DNA from: Thiomicrorhabdus sp963677355
GTDB lineage: Bacteria; Pseudomonadota; Gammaproteobacteria; Thiomicrospirales; Thiomicrospiraceae
Direction of reading: 5' to 3'
NCBI GenBank assembly: GCA_963677355.2
Contig: CAXXXQ010000003.1
Coordinates: 124,001 to 188,000, forward strand
Length of the DNA stretch: 64,000 nt
Shown here one piece after another: positions 25,571 to 35,607 of this stretch; position 1 is the stretch's first letter; each line of letters begins with the position of its first letter. Under the pieces are notes generated by a model. It saw nothing but the letters and a program-made list of their open reading frames with translations. It was not told the DNA's origin and made no database searches. The position numbers and the translations under genes are program-made.

Positions 25571-26511
25571 TCCGCCGTAACCGTGTGTTGCCGTAAGACC
25601 TTTTCTGCTGTTTCATAGCCCAACTTGATCATGTCGCTCGCTCGATTAAATTCGAGCATGCCGCACGCATCGCGTGGAATATCCAAGACGATATCAGGCG
25701 GATAAGCCGCCAGTTTTTGACGAGCTAGGCTGCTCTGCATGCTATCAAACGCTTTGTTGCTGATATCGTACATGTCCCAGTCAAAAGGGGCGTTTTTATT
25801 GGTTTCTTGAGGGATGAAACGTTCTTTAAGAACGTCGAAAAACTCGCTTACACTGTCCAACCAGCTCTGTTTCGCTTGTTGTTGTGCTTTGTCTTTCGCT
25901 TCGTTATCAATCGACTGGGATTTGCCGCCCAAGTTGACGGCAATGGTCAAATCGCTATGTTGGCTGAAAGTCGGTGCAATCGGAATAGGATTCAAGACGC
26001 CGCCGTCAATTAATGTGCGCCCATGAAGATGGGCCGGAGTGAAGATCATCGGTAGGGCGATTGAAGCTCGGACGGCTTCAAGTAAGGGGCCTTTTTGCAG
26101 CCAAACTTCTTTTTCGTTCTCAATATCGGTTGCCACGGCGGTAAACGGAATAGGAAGGTCTTCAATATTCGGATTGCCGATCATCTCTTCCAACTTTTCA
26201 AACAGTTTTTCGCCCTTGATGAGGCCGCTACGTTCCCACGCGATATCAGTCAGCCCAAGAATGTCGGTATTGGTCAGTTTCTCGAACCAGTCGGTAAACT
26301 CTTTTAGTTTACCGGCGGCATAGGCACCACCAACTAATGCGCCCATAGAGCATGTCGAGATAAAGGTAATCCGGTAGTTGTGTTCTTCGAGCCATTGGAT
26401 CACTCCGATATGAGCCAGTCCGCGAGCCCCGCCGCTTCCCAATATCAGAGAAACGGTTTTGGCTTCTTTCGGGTTCGAATTTTCAGATAACTGAACTTGC
26501 TTTTGAGTCAT
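25567..26511 (-). CDS. Patatin-like phospholipase (RssA-type)
   Basis: A 314-residue patatin-domain protein. The oxyanion loop GSGGARG is at 25-31, the nucleophile Ser55 lies in ISTCSMGALVGG, and the catalytic Asp is in LIDGGVLNP. The usual GxSxG elbow reads TCSMG, the first Gly being Thr; the Ser and Asp of the dyad are kept. Members are lipid acyl hydrolases, mostly uncharacterised in bacteria. It starts three bases after the pgm stop and is surely co-transcribed with pgm. Confidence 0.87.
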   Translation of the reverse strand: MTQKQVQLSENSNPKEAKTVSLILGSGGARGLAHIGVIQWLEEHNYRITFISTCSMGALVGGAYAAGKLKEFTDWFEKLTNTDILGLTDIAWERSGLIKGEKLFEKLEEMIGNPNIEDLPIPFTAVATDIENEKEVWLQKGPLLEAVRASIALPMIFTPAHLHGRTLIDGGVLNPIPIAPTFSQHSDLTIAVNLGGKSQSIDNEAKDKAQQQAKQSWLDSVSEFFDVLKERFIPQETNKNAPFDWDMYDISNKAFDSMQSSLARQKLAAYPPDIVLDIPRDACGMLEFNRASDMIKLGYETAEKVLRQHTVTAD

Positions 26512-26514
26512 GGT

Positions 26515-28155
26515 TTATTTCAGGGCGTCGGAGACGATCGCTTGAGCCTCATGCAGAATAGCGTCTAGATGCTCATGACCGATAAAGCTTTCCGCATAGA
26601 TTTTATAGATATCTTCGGTACCGGACGGACGCGCTGCGAACCAACCGTTTTCGGTAACGATTTTCAGGCCACCAATAGCCGCGCCATTGCCTGGAGCGTG
26701 GGTCAGTTTGGCCGTGATGGCTTCACCGGCCAAGCTGTCAGCTTTAACCATGTCAGGAGAGAGGTTGCTTAAGATCGCTTTTTGTTCGCGGTTCGCAGGC
26801 GCATCAATACGCTGATAGATTGGATTGCCGAATTCTTCGGTTAGCTCTTGATAAAGTTCGCCCGGATCTTTGCCGGTTACCGCAGTGATCTCGGCGGCCA
26901 ATAGGTTCATGATGATGCCGTCCTTATCGGTACTCCAAGGGCTGCCGTCCATCGCCAAGAAAGAGGCGCCGGCAGACTCTTCGCCGCCGAATCCGAATTC
27001 GCCGGTTTGCAGGCCATCAACAAACCATTTAAAGCCAACCGGAACTTCGTTCAGGTTCAGCTTCATCGCGGCGGCAACACGGTCGATCATCGAGCTGGAA
27101 ACCAAAGTTTTCCCTACTGCGGCATTTTGCGGCCAGTTTGGTCGGTGGCTGAACAGGTACTGGATGGCAACGGCCAAGTAATGGTTCGGATTCATTAAAC
27201 CGACTGATTTGGTAACGATGCCGTGGCGATCTACATCCGGATCGTTACCGAATGCCAAATCGTAATTGTCTTTAAGATTGATCAGTCCGGCCATGGCGTA
27301 CGGAGAGGAGCAGTCCATGCGGATTTTGCCGTCTTTATCGACATGCATGAAAGAGAAAGTCGCGTCTACTTGCGGGTTGACGACTTCGATATTCAGTCCG
27401 TAGTGTTCGGCAATCGGTTTCCAGAAATCAATTGCGGCACCCCCCATCGGATCAATTGCCAATTTAAGATTGGCTTCTTTGATCGCTTGCATGTTGATGA
27501 CCTTGTCCAGATTCTCAACATAAGGCGTGATTAAATCCGTCGGAGTAACCGTTTCGCTCGCCATCGCATCGTTGAGTGGCATGCGTTTCACTTCCCGCAT
27601 ACCTTCGCTGATGATTTTGTTGGCGCGATCTTGAATCCAAGAGGTCGCTTCGGTATCGGCCGGTCCGCCGGTCGGCAAATTGTATTTGAAGCCGCCGTCT
27701 TGTGGCGGATTGTGTGAAGGAGTGATGACCACTCCGTCCGCCAGACCGCCTTGACGGCCGTGATTATATTGCAAGATGGCGTTGGAAATAACCGGTGTCG
27801 GGGTGTAACGTCCATTAGATTGAATGATCACATTAATGCCATTTGCGGCAAAGACTTCAATGGCGGTGGCGTGCGCCGCTTCTGAAAGCGCGTGGGTATC
27901 CATGCCGATAAACATTGGGCCGACGGTGTTTTGTAAGCCGCGATACTCAACGATCGCTTGGCAGATAGCGGCAATATGATCGTCGTTAAAGGTGGTTTTA
28001 CTCGAGCAGCCGCGGTGTCCACTGGTTCCGAAACTGACGGCTTGTTCCGGGATGGATACATCCGGCTTCAAGTTGTAATAATCCGTCATGAGTTTGGGAA
28101 TGTTTTCTAACAGAGTGTGTGGAGCTTTTTTACCCGCATATTCAGAAATTGCCAT
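26515..28155 (-). CDS. pgm: Phosphoglucomutase (alpha-D-glucose phosphate-specific)
   Basis: A 546-residue enzyme that interconverts glucose 1- and 6-phosphate, feeding glycogen and cell-surface sugar synthesis. It has the N-terminal FGTSGHRG, the phosphoserine loop VVITPSHNPPQDGG, metal-binding GNDPDVDRHGIV, the sugar-specificity loop FGGEESAGAS and the C-terminal phosphate loop ARPSGTEDIYKIY. Length matches E. coli Pgm. The patatin gene follows with a three-base gap. Confidence 0.97.
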   Translation of the reverse strand: MAISEYAGKKAPHTLLENIPKLMTDYYNLKPDVSIPEQAVSFGTSGHRGCSSKTTFNDDHIAAICQAIVEYRGLQNTVGPMFIGMDTHALSEAAHATAIEVFAANGINVIIQSNGRYTPTPVISNAILQYNHGRQGGLADGVVITPSHNPPQDGGFKYNLPTGGPADTEATSWIQDRANKIISEGMREVKRMPLNDAMASETVTPTDLITPYVENLDKVINMQAIKEANLKLAIDPMGGAAIDFWKPIAEHYGLNIEVVNPQVDATFSFMHVDKDGKIRMDCSSPYAMAGLINLKDNYDLAFGNDPDVDRHGIVTKSVGLMNPNHYLAVAIQYLFSHRPNWPQNAAVGKTLVSSSMIDRVAAAMKLNLNEVPVGFKWFVDGLQTGEFGFGGEESAGASFLAMDGSPWSTDKDGIIMNLLAAEITAVTGKDPGELYQELTEEFGNPIYQRIDAPANREQKAILSNLSPDMVKADSLAGEAITAKLTHAPGNGAAIGGLKIVTENGWFAARPSGTEDIYKIYAESFIGHEHLDAILHEAQAIVSDALK

Positions 28156-28253
28156 GAGTTCACCTTACCAATAATCGTTTTATTTCGACTTCATTCTATC
28201 CAATTTATATGACGGTTTTGTGTTTTCTCAACCAATAGAATGTCGAGCCGAGC

Positions 28254-28269
28254 AATAATGGGAATTATT
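28254..28269. promoter_or_regulatory. A+T-rich palindrome upstream of the zinc-uptake genes
   Basis: AATAAT-GGGA-ATTATT lies about 70 bases ahead of the small His-rich gene. Its A+T-rich dyad form could be a Zur- or Fur-type operator, but it does not match the E. coli Zur consensus closely. Low confidence. Confidence 0.3.
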
Positions 28270-28338
28270 CTCGATTTTGACTTTATCTTACTTCAATAGT
28301 CTCTATAATAAATTACATTAAAAATCATACGGAAAGAG

Positions 28339-28650
28339 ATGAAAAATTACCATACTTATCATGTGGTTAAGGCATTGGCTAAGTTGAAGTCTTGGTCGCT
28401 TGCACTGGCTTTGCTGTTTGTCATGGCGCAAACGGCCGGTTTGTTGCACGCCGAAATTCATCCGTTCCATGAGCATGACGCCAGTTGCGATGTGTTCGAT
28501 AAGCTGGCTCAGCCGTTCGATTCGGCCACAGCCGCGATTGAAACCAAGCAGAATTTTACTATCTGTAAAGCTTCTGTCATTGAACTGACTGCTCTTTATC
28601 ACAAATCCCACATTGACCATTTTTACGGTCGAGCCCCGCCTCTTGCCTGA
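28339..28650 (+). CDS. Small secreted His-rich protein linked to zinc receptor
   Basis: A 103-residue protein with a signal peptide (hydrophobic core LALALLFVMAQTAGLLHA). The mature part is short and contains IHPFHEHDASCD, then a second Cys and several His (YHKSHIDHF). The cluster of His, Asp and Cys suggests periplasmic metal binding. It lies 95 bases before a ZnuD-like receptor gene on the same strand, and the HEHDAS stretch also occurs at the N-terminus of the mature receptor. It resembles small proteins often placed near metal-uptake genes; no firm family. Confidence 0.68.
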   Translation: MKNYHTYHVVKALAKLKSWSLALALLFVMAQTAGLLHAEIHPFHEHDASCDVFDKLAQPFDSATAAIETKQNFTICKASVIELTALYHKSHIDHFYGRAPPLA

Positions 28651-28744
28651 TTGTTATCAACACAAATTTTAATTATTCGCCCTGCGGCAAAGTTTGAGAC
28701 TTTGTTCTGCAGGTTTATTGATGTTTGATCAATTAGGAAAAACA

Positions 28745-30958
28745 ATGAAACTAAAGAATATAACGTTAGCGGTTATGGCCGCTACAGGTGCTTATGCCGG
28801 TTCAATAAGCGCAGCCGATTCCACAACCGCTCTACCGGAAGTCACGGTATCTGCCTCACCGATTCATGAGCATGATGCCTCTGTTGTCCCTTCTCAAATC
28901 GATGTTTTACAAGGAACGGAAAAGGCCGCAAAGCAAAGTGGCTCTTTAGGTGCTACCTTGGCAGATATTCCTGGCGTTAACAATCAATCAGCGGGAACAC
29001 AGTCCGGTAAGCCGGTTATTCGCGGGTTGACGGGCAATCGAATTAAAGTCTTGTCAAACGGGCAGAGTACCGACTATCAAGCTTATGGAACTCGCCATAA
29101 CCCGAATATTGATCCGTTTCTGGCGGAGCGTATTGAGGTCATTCGCGGTCCGCAGAGTGTACTGTACGGTTCACAGGCTATGGGTGGGGTAGTCAATGTC
29201 ATTCAGGGTGATATGCCTTACGGCAAAGCAACACATGGAGAAGTTGCTGCCGAGTTTAACAGTAATAACCGTGAAACTCAGCTTGGCGCCAAAGTTGGTG
29301 CCGGATCGGAGAAATTTGCCATTACTGCTGGCGTTTCAAGTCGTAAAGCGGATAACTTCAGAGTGCCGACAGGCGACTCTTCCGAAGGGGCGACTCCGGC
29401 AGGGGCGAAAAGCTATGAACCATTATTCGTCGGCGAGGTGCCTTTTACCAACTTTGAAAACCAAGCCGGTAATATCGGTTTGGGATATCAGGACGACTGG
29501 GGGAATGTTGAGTTCCGTTACACCAAATGGGTATCGCAACAAAACTATGTCGGTATTGAAGCCGATGGTCCAATGTCTGAATATGAAGCTGTTCCGGCCG
29601 GGCAACGCTTAAACAATGAGGAAGCGCAACTGACGGCAGAAATCTTTGCCGGTGATTGGGTGATTAAACCGAGCTGGAGTCATACTCGTAATCAGCGTGA
29701 AGCCGCTCATGAAGAACCGTATGAAGATATGTTCGATAGTCATGAAGAAGAGCACGAAGAGGAACATGAAGAGGAGCATGAAGAGCATGAGCATGGCTTG
29801 CTTGATATTCTCGTCAAGCGTGATGACTTTAGACTTGGTTTAGAGCATCCCAAAGTCGGTGATTTTGAAGGTGAAATTGGTATCGAGTTGTCGGAAAAAA
29901 CTCAAGATTTACGTTCCGGGCATCTAACGCCAAGTGCAACCGAAAGCAAACGTGCCGTATATATGTTTGAAGAAGCCGATTATGACAACTTGTTAGTGCA
30001 ATTTGGTGCGCGTTATGACTGGCATACCGTTCAAGCGCCTGTCGGTGGAGAAAATGAACACTTTACTGACGAAATGGGCGTGTTTGACGCGTCGAACAAT
30101 AGCCAGTCTTTCCAAGTGGCAAGCGGCTCTTTAGGCGCAACCTACAGTATCAATGATCAGTGGAAACTGGCGGCAAATGTTGGTACCGGTTTTAGAGCCC
30201 CGACTATCTTTGAGCTGTTTGCGGGCGGATCTCACGGCGGCGTTCAGGCTTTCCAGTTGGGTAATCCTGAGCTTGAAGCGGAAACCTCAATCAATACGGA
30301 TTTGTCTTTGCGTTATCAGAGCAAAAACACGCAAATGGTGGCAACCGTTTATAACAATCTGATTGATAACTATATTTACTTGGCAAACTTGCCGGGTCTA
30401 TGTTTCGATGCTGAAGGCGAGTCAGCGGTGTGTGGAACGCCAGGTGCGCTACAAGGAATGCAGGCCGAACAGACCGATGCGCGTATTAGCGGATTTGAGT
30501 TTGCTCTTAATCAACGTTTCAATGCTCAATGGAGTGCGGATTTGGGGCTGGAAATTATTAAAGGTATCGATACTGAAAATGATCGTGATCTGCCGTTGAT
30601 TCCTGCCAATAATGCTCGTGTCGGCTTACACTATGAGCCGTCCAAATGGCAAAATGTGGATAAACAGAAGTTAAGTTTGGCGGTTAAAGCGGTCGCGTCA
30701 AAAGATTCGGCAGGCAGTTATGAGCCTTTTTCGCAATTTGACGATATTGTAAAGGTCGGTACCGCCAGTACCGCTGCTTATACACTGGTTGATTTAGGCT
30801 ATCAAGCGCAAATTAATCTCGATAAACAGAAGCTGAATGTCTACGCTAAGGTCGATAATGTATTTGATCGCCGTTATGTTGACTTCTTAAATACCTATAA
30901 AGGTTACACCTTGAATACCGGGCGTAACTTCAAACTAGGCGTTAATATGCAGTTCTAA
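28745..30958 (+). CDS. znuD: TonB-dependent outer-membrane receptor, probable zinc uptake (ZnuD-like)
   Basis: A 737-residue receptor with signal peptide, a TonB-box-like LPEVTVSAS, a plug domain (GATLADIPGVNNQSAGTQSG, RIEVIRGPQSVLYGSQAMGG) and a 22-strand-type barrel ending in aromatic NMQF. An extracellular loop at about residues 336-356 is a run of His and Glu (HEEEHEEEHEEEHEEHEH), the hallmark of ZnuD-type zinc receptors. An upstream ATG at 28694 is in frame, but the signal peptide starts at 28745 with AGGAAA before it. Zinc is the likely cargo; another divalent metal is possible. Confidence 0.85.
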   Translation: MKLKNITLAVMAATGAYAGSISAADSTTALPEVTVSASPIHEHDASVVPSQIDVLQGTEKAAKQSGSLGATLADIPGVNNQSAGTQSGKPVIRGLTGNRIKVLSNGQSTDYQAYGTRHNPNIDPFLAERIEVIRGPQSVLYGSQAMGGVVNVIQGDMPYGKATHGEVAAEFNSNNRETQLGAKVGAGSEKFAITAGVSSRKADNFRVPTGDSSEGATPAGAKSYEPLFVGEVPFTNFENQAGNIGLGYQDDWGNVEFRYTKWVSQQNYVGIEADGPMSEYEAVPAGQRLNNEEAQLTAEIFAGDWVIKPSWSHTRNQREAAHEEPYEDMFDSHEEEHEEEHEEEHEEHEHGLLDILVKRDDFRLGLEHPKVGDFEGEIGIELSEKTQDLRSGHLTPSATESKRAVYMFEEADYDNLLVQFGARYDWHTVQAPVGGENEHFTDEMGVFDASNNSQSFQVASGSLGATYSINDQWKLAANVGTGFRAPTIFELFAGGSHGGVQAFQLGNPELEAETSINTDLSLRYQSKNTQMVATVYNNLIDNYIYLANLPGLCFDAEGESAVCGTPGALQGMQAEQTDARISGFEFALNQRFNAQWSADLGLEIIKGIDTENDRDLPLIPANNARVGLHYEPSKWQNVDKQKLSLAVKAVASKDSAGSYEPFSQFDDIVKVGTASTAAYTLVDLGYQAQINLDKQKLNVYAKVDNVFDRRYVDFLNTYKGYTLNTGRNFKLGVNMQF

Positions 30959-31000
30959 GTTATCTTTAATCATGCTGTGCTTTGTTTTTTCGGCAAAGCG

Positions 31001-31038
31001 AAAACCGTCTGTCAGTTTAGACTGCAGGCGGTTTTTTT
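31001..31038 (+). terminator. Terminator after the zinc receptor gene
   Basis: AAAACCGTCTG pairs with CAGGCGGTTTT (one G-T wobble), followed by seven T residues, 43 bases after the receptor stop codon. Confidence 0.82.
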
Positions 31039-31184
31039 ATGCCTATTGTCCAGTTAAAAAGCATCCGCATGTTATTGAGAGATTGCTGATAAAATAGCCG
31101 AAATTTTTAACTTGGATGCCTTGAAAAAATGAGTTCTGCCCATAGGTTTATGGCAATTGATGAATTTTTAGAGAACGGAAAATT

Positions 31185-32105
31185 ATGAGCAAAGATTATT
31201 ATGCAATTTTAGGTGTCGGTCGCAGTGCCAGCGATGCTGAAATCAAAAAAGCATATCGAAAAATGGCGGCGAAATACCACCCGGATAAACCGACCGGTGA
31301 CGAATCCAAGTTTAAGGAAATCAGTGAAGCTTACGAGACCTTGAGCGATGCCGAAAAGCGTGCCATGTACGATCAGTTCGGCTCGGACTATCAGCAAGCC
31401 GGGGCAGGTGGTTTTGGCGGTGCGCACGGCGGCGGTGCCGATTTCAGCGATATTTTCGGCGATATGTTCGGTGGTGGTGCCGGCGGCTTTGGCGGTTTTG
31501 GCGGCGCGCATGGTGGCGCAGGCGGTTTTGGTCAACATCAGGCTCGTCCGCAAAAAGGCGAAGATCAAACCGTCAATGTCATGGTCTCTCTGACTGAAGC
31601 GATTGAGGGCGCGGAAAGAACCATCAATGTGCAAACGGGTAATCCGCACTCGCGTTCGAGCAGCTACGACACCAAGCCGATCAAGGTACGCATTCCGGCC
31701 GGTGTAACTCAGGATCAGAAGATTCGTGTTAAAGGTAAAGGGTTTTCCGGCCTTAATGGCGGGCCTGACGGCGATGTCATCATTAAAATCAATCTTGAAA
31801 AACATCCGCACTATAAGGTTGAAGGCAATGACGTCTATCTTGATCTGCCGATCACCCCGTGGGAAGCTGCATTAGGCGCCAAAGTCGAAATTCCGACATT
31901 GAAAGGCAAAGTCAAAATGGCAATTGCGCCGGGTACTCAATCCGGTACCAAGCTGCGTATCAAAGGGCGCGGTTTGGGACAGAACCCGGGTAACCAGTAT
32001 GTGATCGTACAGATTCATACACCTCCGGCGGTATCGGATGAAGATAAGGCCTTGTACGAATCCATGGCGGCGCAAATGCCGTTTAATCCGCGGGCGGATT
32101 TCTAG
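31185..32105 (+). CDS. cbpA: DnaJ-class co-chaperone CbpA
   Basis: A 306-residue J-domain protein: HPD at 32-34 in YHPDKP, a Gly/Phe-rich linker at about 72-122 with GGFGGAHGG repeats, and two beta-sandwich C-terminal domains. The four-repeat zinc-finger region of DnaJ is absent, which gives CbpA rather than DnaJ. E. coli CbpA works with DnaK and binds curved DNA. No cbpM is seen next to it. ATG at 31185 with AGAGAACGGA upstream. Confidence 0.92.
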   Translation: MSKDYYAILGVGRSASDAEIKKAYRKMAAKYHPDKPTGDESKFKEISEAYETLSDAEKRAMYDQFGSDYQQAGAGGFGGAHGGGADFSDIFGDMFGGGAGGFGGFGGAHGGAGGFGQHQARPQKGEDQTVNVMVSLTEAIEGAERTINVQTGNPHSRSSSYDTKPIKVRIPAGVTQDQKIRVKGKGFSGLNGGPDGDVIIKINLEKHPHYKVEGNDVYLDLPITPWEAALGAKVEIPTLKGKVKMAIAPGTQSGTKLRIKGRGLGQNPGNQYVIVQIHTPPAVSDEDKALYESMAAQMPFNPRADF

Positions 32106-32120
32106 TTCGTTTCTCTTAAC

Positions 32121-32146
32121 AAGCCAGACTGAATTTGTCTGGCTTT

Positions 32147-32148
<2 letters not shown>
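32121..32148 (+). terminator. Terminator after cbpA
   Basis: AAGCCAGAC/GTCTGGCTT with five T residues. It overlaps the stop codon of the convergent histidine kinase gene. Confidence 0.82.
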
Positions 32149-33439
<1,291 letters not shown>

Positions 33440-33465
33440 GTCTTAGTTTCTAGTACGAATTATTT

Positions 33466-34008
33466 TTAGTGTTTCGTTAAGGTGAATAGTACCTTGGTCA
33501 GATCATCGGTGGATTGGTCGTCCATCGTGATATCGATGTTTTCTTGATAGTAACTTGCCGAACCTTTAATTAAACCGTAAGCCAAAGCCGAAAACGGGCG
33601 CTTGGATGTATAGGTCAGCAGCATTTGGTTTTCGGATTGGATGTCCGAATCAAAAGTAGGCAACTCGGCTTCCGGGTAGAGTTTTTTGACTTCAATGTGA
33701 ACCCGGTTTTCAATGGTATCAAGGAAATCGAAACAGGTGTTCACATCATCAAAAAACATCGGATAACTTTCGGTGAACCTGACAAGCAGATGTTCCCCGA
33801 AGGTTTTTACCAAGTCTTCTACCGAAATTCCGGTTTTGGCACTTAAGTGGGAGACGAGTTCGAGCATCTCTTTATGGTCGTAGGTGCCTACCGAAGTGTA
33901 AGCTCCGCCCGAAGGTAAGTTGGACTCTTCAATGATCTCGTCGGCCATTTCAAAACCAAACTTATCTTCGACCAACTCAATGAATTCGGCAAAAACGATC
34001 CCTTTCAT
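33466..34008 (-). CDS. hnoX: H-NOX heme nitric oxide/oxygen-binding sensor
   Basis: A 180-residue H-NOX (HNOB) domain protein. It starts MKGIVFAEF like other family members. It has the proximal heme ligand His104 (NRVHIEVKKLYPEA) and the Y-x-S-x-R heme-propionate motif YTSKR (Tyr133, Ser135, Arg137). The length is that of stand-alone bacterial H-NOX sensors. No clear distal-pocket Tyr can be picked without a model, so NO rather than O2 is inferred from its pairing with a histidine kinase. Confidence 0.94.
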   Translation of the reverse strand: MKGIVFAEFIELVEDKFGFEMADEIIEESNLPSGGAYTSVGTYDHKEMLELVSHLSAKTGISVEDLVKTFGEHLLVRFTESYPMFFDDVNTCFDFLDTIENRVHIEVKKLYPEAELPTFDSDIQSENQMLLTYTSKRPFSALAYGLIKGSASYYQENIDITMDDQSTDDLTKVLFTLTKH

Positions 34009-34352
34009 TTAATTTTCTCCCGTTAGATTTAACGTTTAAGTGTTGTCTAAGGTCACGTAAAAGTCAACGGAAATCGATATTTGCCGCCTAGCGGTCATTT
34101 CAGATCAAGGCTGCCAAGCAGGTTGTGAAATATTGATCAAACTTGTTATTTACTCTCCTTGCTTGGACGATCTGGTTAGGATTGTTTGATTGATAAGGGG
34201 GGCGATGTTTCCACTCCCCTTTATTTACCGAGTAGATATTTTTAGAAATGACAAAGTATCCGATTGACACAGCGGCCTTTCATTTTTAAATAAAAGTGAT
34301 TGTCTGTCGGTTTTTGCTTAAAATGAACCGCAAAAAATCAAGGAGACGGCAA
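34009..34352. other. Divergent intergenic region with one hairpin
   Basis: No coding sequence is supported in these 344 bases. An imperfect hairpin AAGGGG...CCCCTT (34195-34221) followed by TTTATTT looks like a plus-strand terminator but has no gene in front of it. It could be a relic or a leader element. The rest is plain A+T-rich DNA that should hold the H-NOX and TRAP promoters. Confidence 0.4.
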
Positions 34353-35456
34353 ATGAAACGCAGAGAATTTATCGGCGCAGTAGCAGGTGCAACTGCGGCA
34401 ACCGCTTTAACCGCTTGTGGAACGGACGAGTCCGCAGCACCGGCCGCGGCGCAACAACCGCAAAAAACTTATCAGTGGAAAATGGTGACGACTTGGCCTA
34501 AAAACTTTCCGGGGCTGGGAACCGGCGCAAATAATATTGCCAAATTGATTACCGAGATGTCCGGCGGGCGAATCGAGGTTAAGGTTTACGGTGCCGGAGA
34601 GTTGGTTGGAGCCTTTGAAGTTTTCGATGCTGTTTCACGTGGAAACGCGCAACTCGGTCATGCCGGTGCCTATTACTGGAAAGGAAAAATTCCGTCGGCG
34701 GCCTTTTTCTCGTCGGTGCCTTTTGGGTTGACCGCTCAAGAGATGAACGCTTGGTTGTATTACGGCGGCGGGATGGAATTGTGGGAAGAAGCTTACAAAC
34801 CATTCGGTCTGATTCCAAACCCGGGCGGCAACTCCGGAACTCAAATGGGCGGTTGGTTCAATAAAGAGATCAATTCGGTTTCCGATTTGAAAGGACTGAA
34901 GATGCGTATTCCCGGCTTAGGCGGCGAAGTTTTGAAACGTGCCGGCGGTATTCCGGTCACCCTGCCGGGCGGAGAGATTTTCCCTTCTTTGCAATCCGGT
35001 GCTTTGGATGCAACCGAATGGGTCGGCCCGTATAACGACTTGGCTTTCGGGCTCTATAAAGTGGCTAAATATTACTATACGCCGGGCTGGCATGAGCCGG
35101 GTACCACTATGGAATGCATGATTAACGAGGCGGCTTTCAATGAGTTGCCTGCCGATCTGCAAAGTATCGTGCGTAATGCCATTAAGGCCGCGAATGCGGA
35201 TATGCTGGCGGAATATACAGCGCGTAACCAGCAGGCATTGCACTCTCTTGTGAGTGAACACAATGTGCAGCTTACATCCTTCCCGGATGAGGTGTTGAAA
35301 GAACTGAAAGCGATTTCAGAGCAGGTTGTTGAAGAGGAAGCGACCAAGGATGCATTATCGAAAAAAGTGTGGGCTTCGCAAAAAGCGTTTAGGGAGCAAG
35401 TCTCCAAATGGACAGGTGCTTCCGAGCAGGCGTATTTACGTGCCCGTTCTTTGTAA
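34353..35456 (+). CDS. TRAP-type transporter substrate-binding protein (DctP family), Tat lipoprotein
   Basis: A 367-residue periplasmic binding protein. The N-terminus MKRREFIGAVAG is a twin-arginine signal, ending in a lipobox-like LTACG. The DctP fold follows with TWPKNFPGLGTGANNIAKLI, GRIEVKVYGAGELV, LKGLKMRIPGLGGEVL and PYNDLAFGLYKVAKYYYTPG. The ATG at 34353 has AAGGAG upstream; an earlier in-frame ATG at 34323 lacks one. No DctQ/DctM membrane partner lies next to it and a strong terminator follows, so it is an orphan. Substrate unknown, probably an organic acid. Confidence 0.9.
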   Translation: MKRREFIGAVAGATAATALTACGTDESAAPAAAQQPQKTYQWKMVTTWPKNFPGLGTGANNIAKLITEMSGGRIEVKVYGAGELVGAFEVFDAVSRGNAQLGHAGAYYWKGKIPSAAFFSSVPFGLTAQEMNAWLYYGGGMELWEEAYKPFGLIPNPGGNSGTQMGGWFNKEINSVSDLKGLKMRIPGLGGEVLKRAGGIPVTLPGGEIFPSLQSGALDATEWVGPYNDLAFGLYKVAKYYYTPGWHEPGTTMECMINEAAFNELPADLQSIVRNAIKAANADMLAEYTARNQQALHSLVSEHNVQLTSFPDEVLKELKAISEQVVEEEATKDALSKKVWASQKAFREQVSKWTGASEQAYLRARSL

Positions 35457-35484
35457 AGCAAGAAAAAGAGTCTAGCAATTCGCA

Positions 35485-35516
35485 CAAAAAAAAGCCCGGG
35501 AAACCGGGCTTTTTTA
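35485..35516 (+). terminator. Terminator after the TRAP binding-protein gene
   Basis: AGCCCGG/CCGGGCT stem closed by a GAAA tetraloop, with eight A residues before and six T residues after. Confidence 0.92.
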
Positions 35517-35607
35517 TTGATACAAATCAACGAGTTAATGAGATAGATTTTAGTAGTAGCGTTATACTGAAACTGATAGAGTTGAAATTTTAGTATCGGT
35601 GTCAGTG

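Noticed and set aside
28694..28744. Longer N-terminus of the zinc receptor
   Set aside because: The added 17 residues precede a normal signal peptide, and the best ribosome site is before 28745.
29730..29805. Short tandem-like repeat of CATGAAGAG units
   Set aside because: It is the codon pattern of the His/Glu-rich receptor loop, not an independent DNA repeat.
31209..31811. 200-residue frame opposite cbpA
   Set aside because: An antisense open frame produced by the Gly-rich cbpA linker; composition and lack of a start site argue against it.
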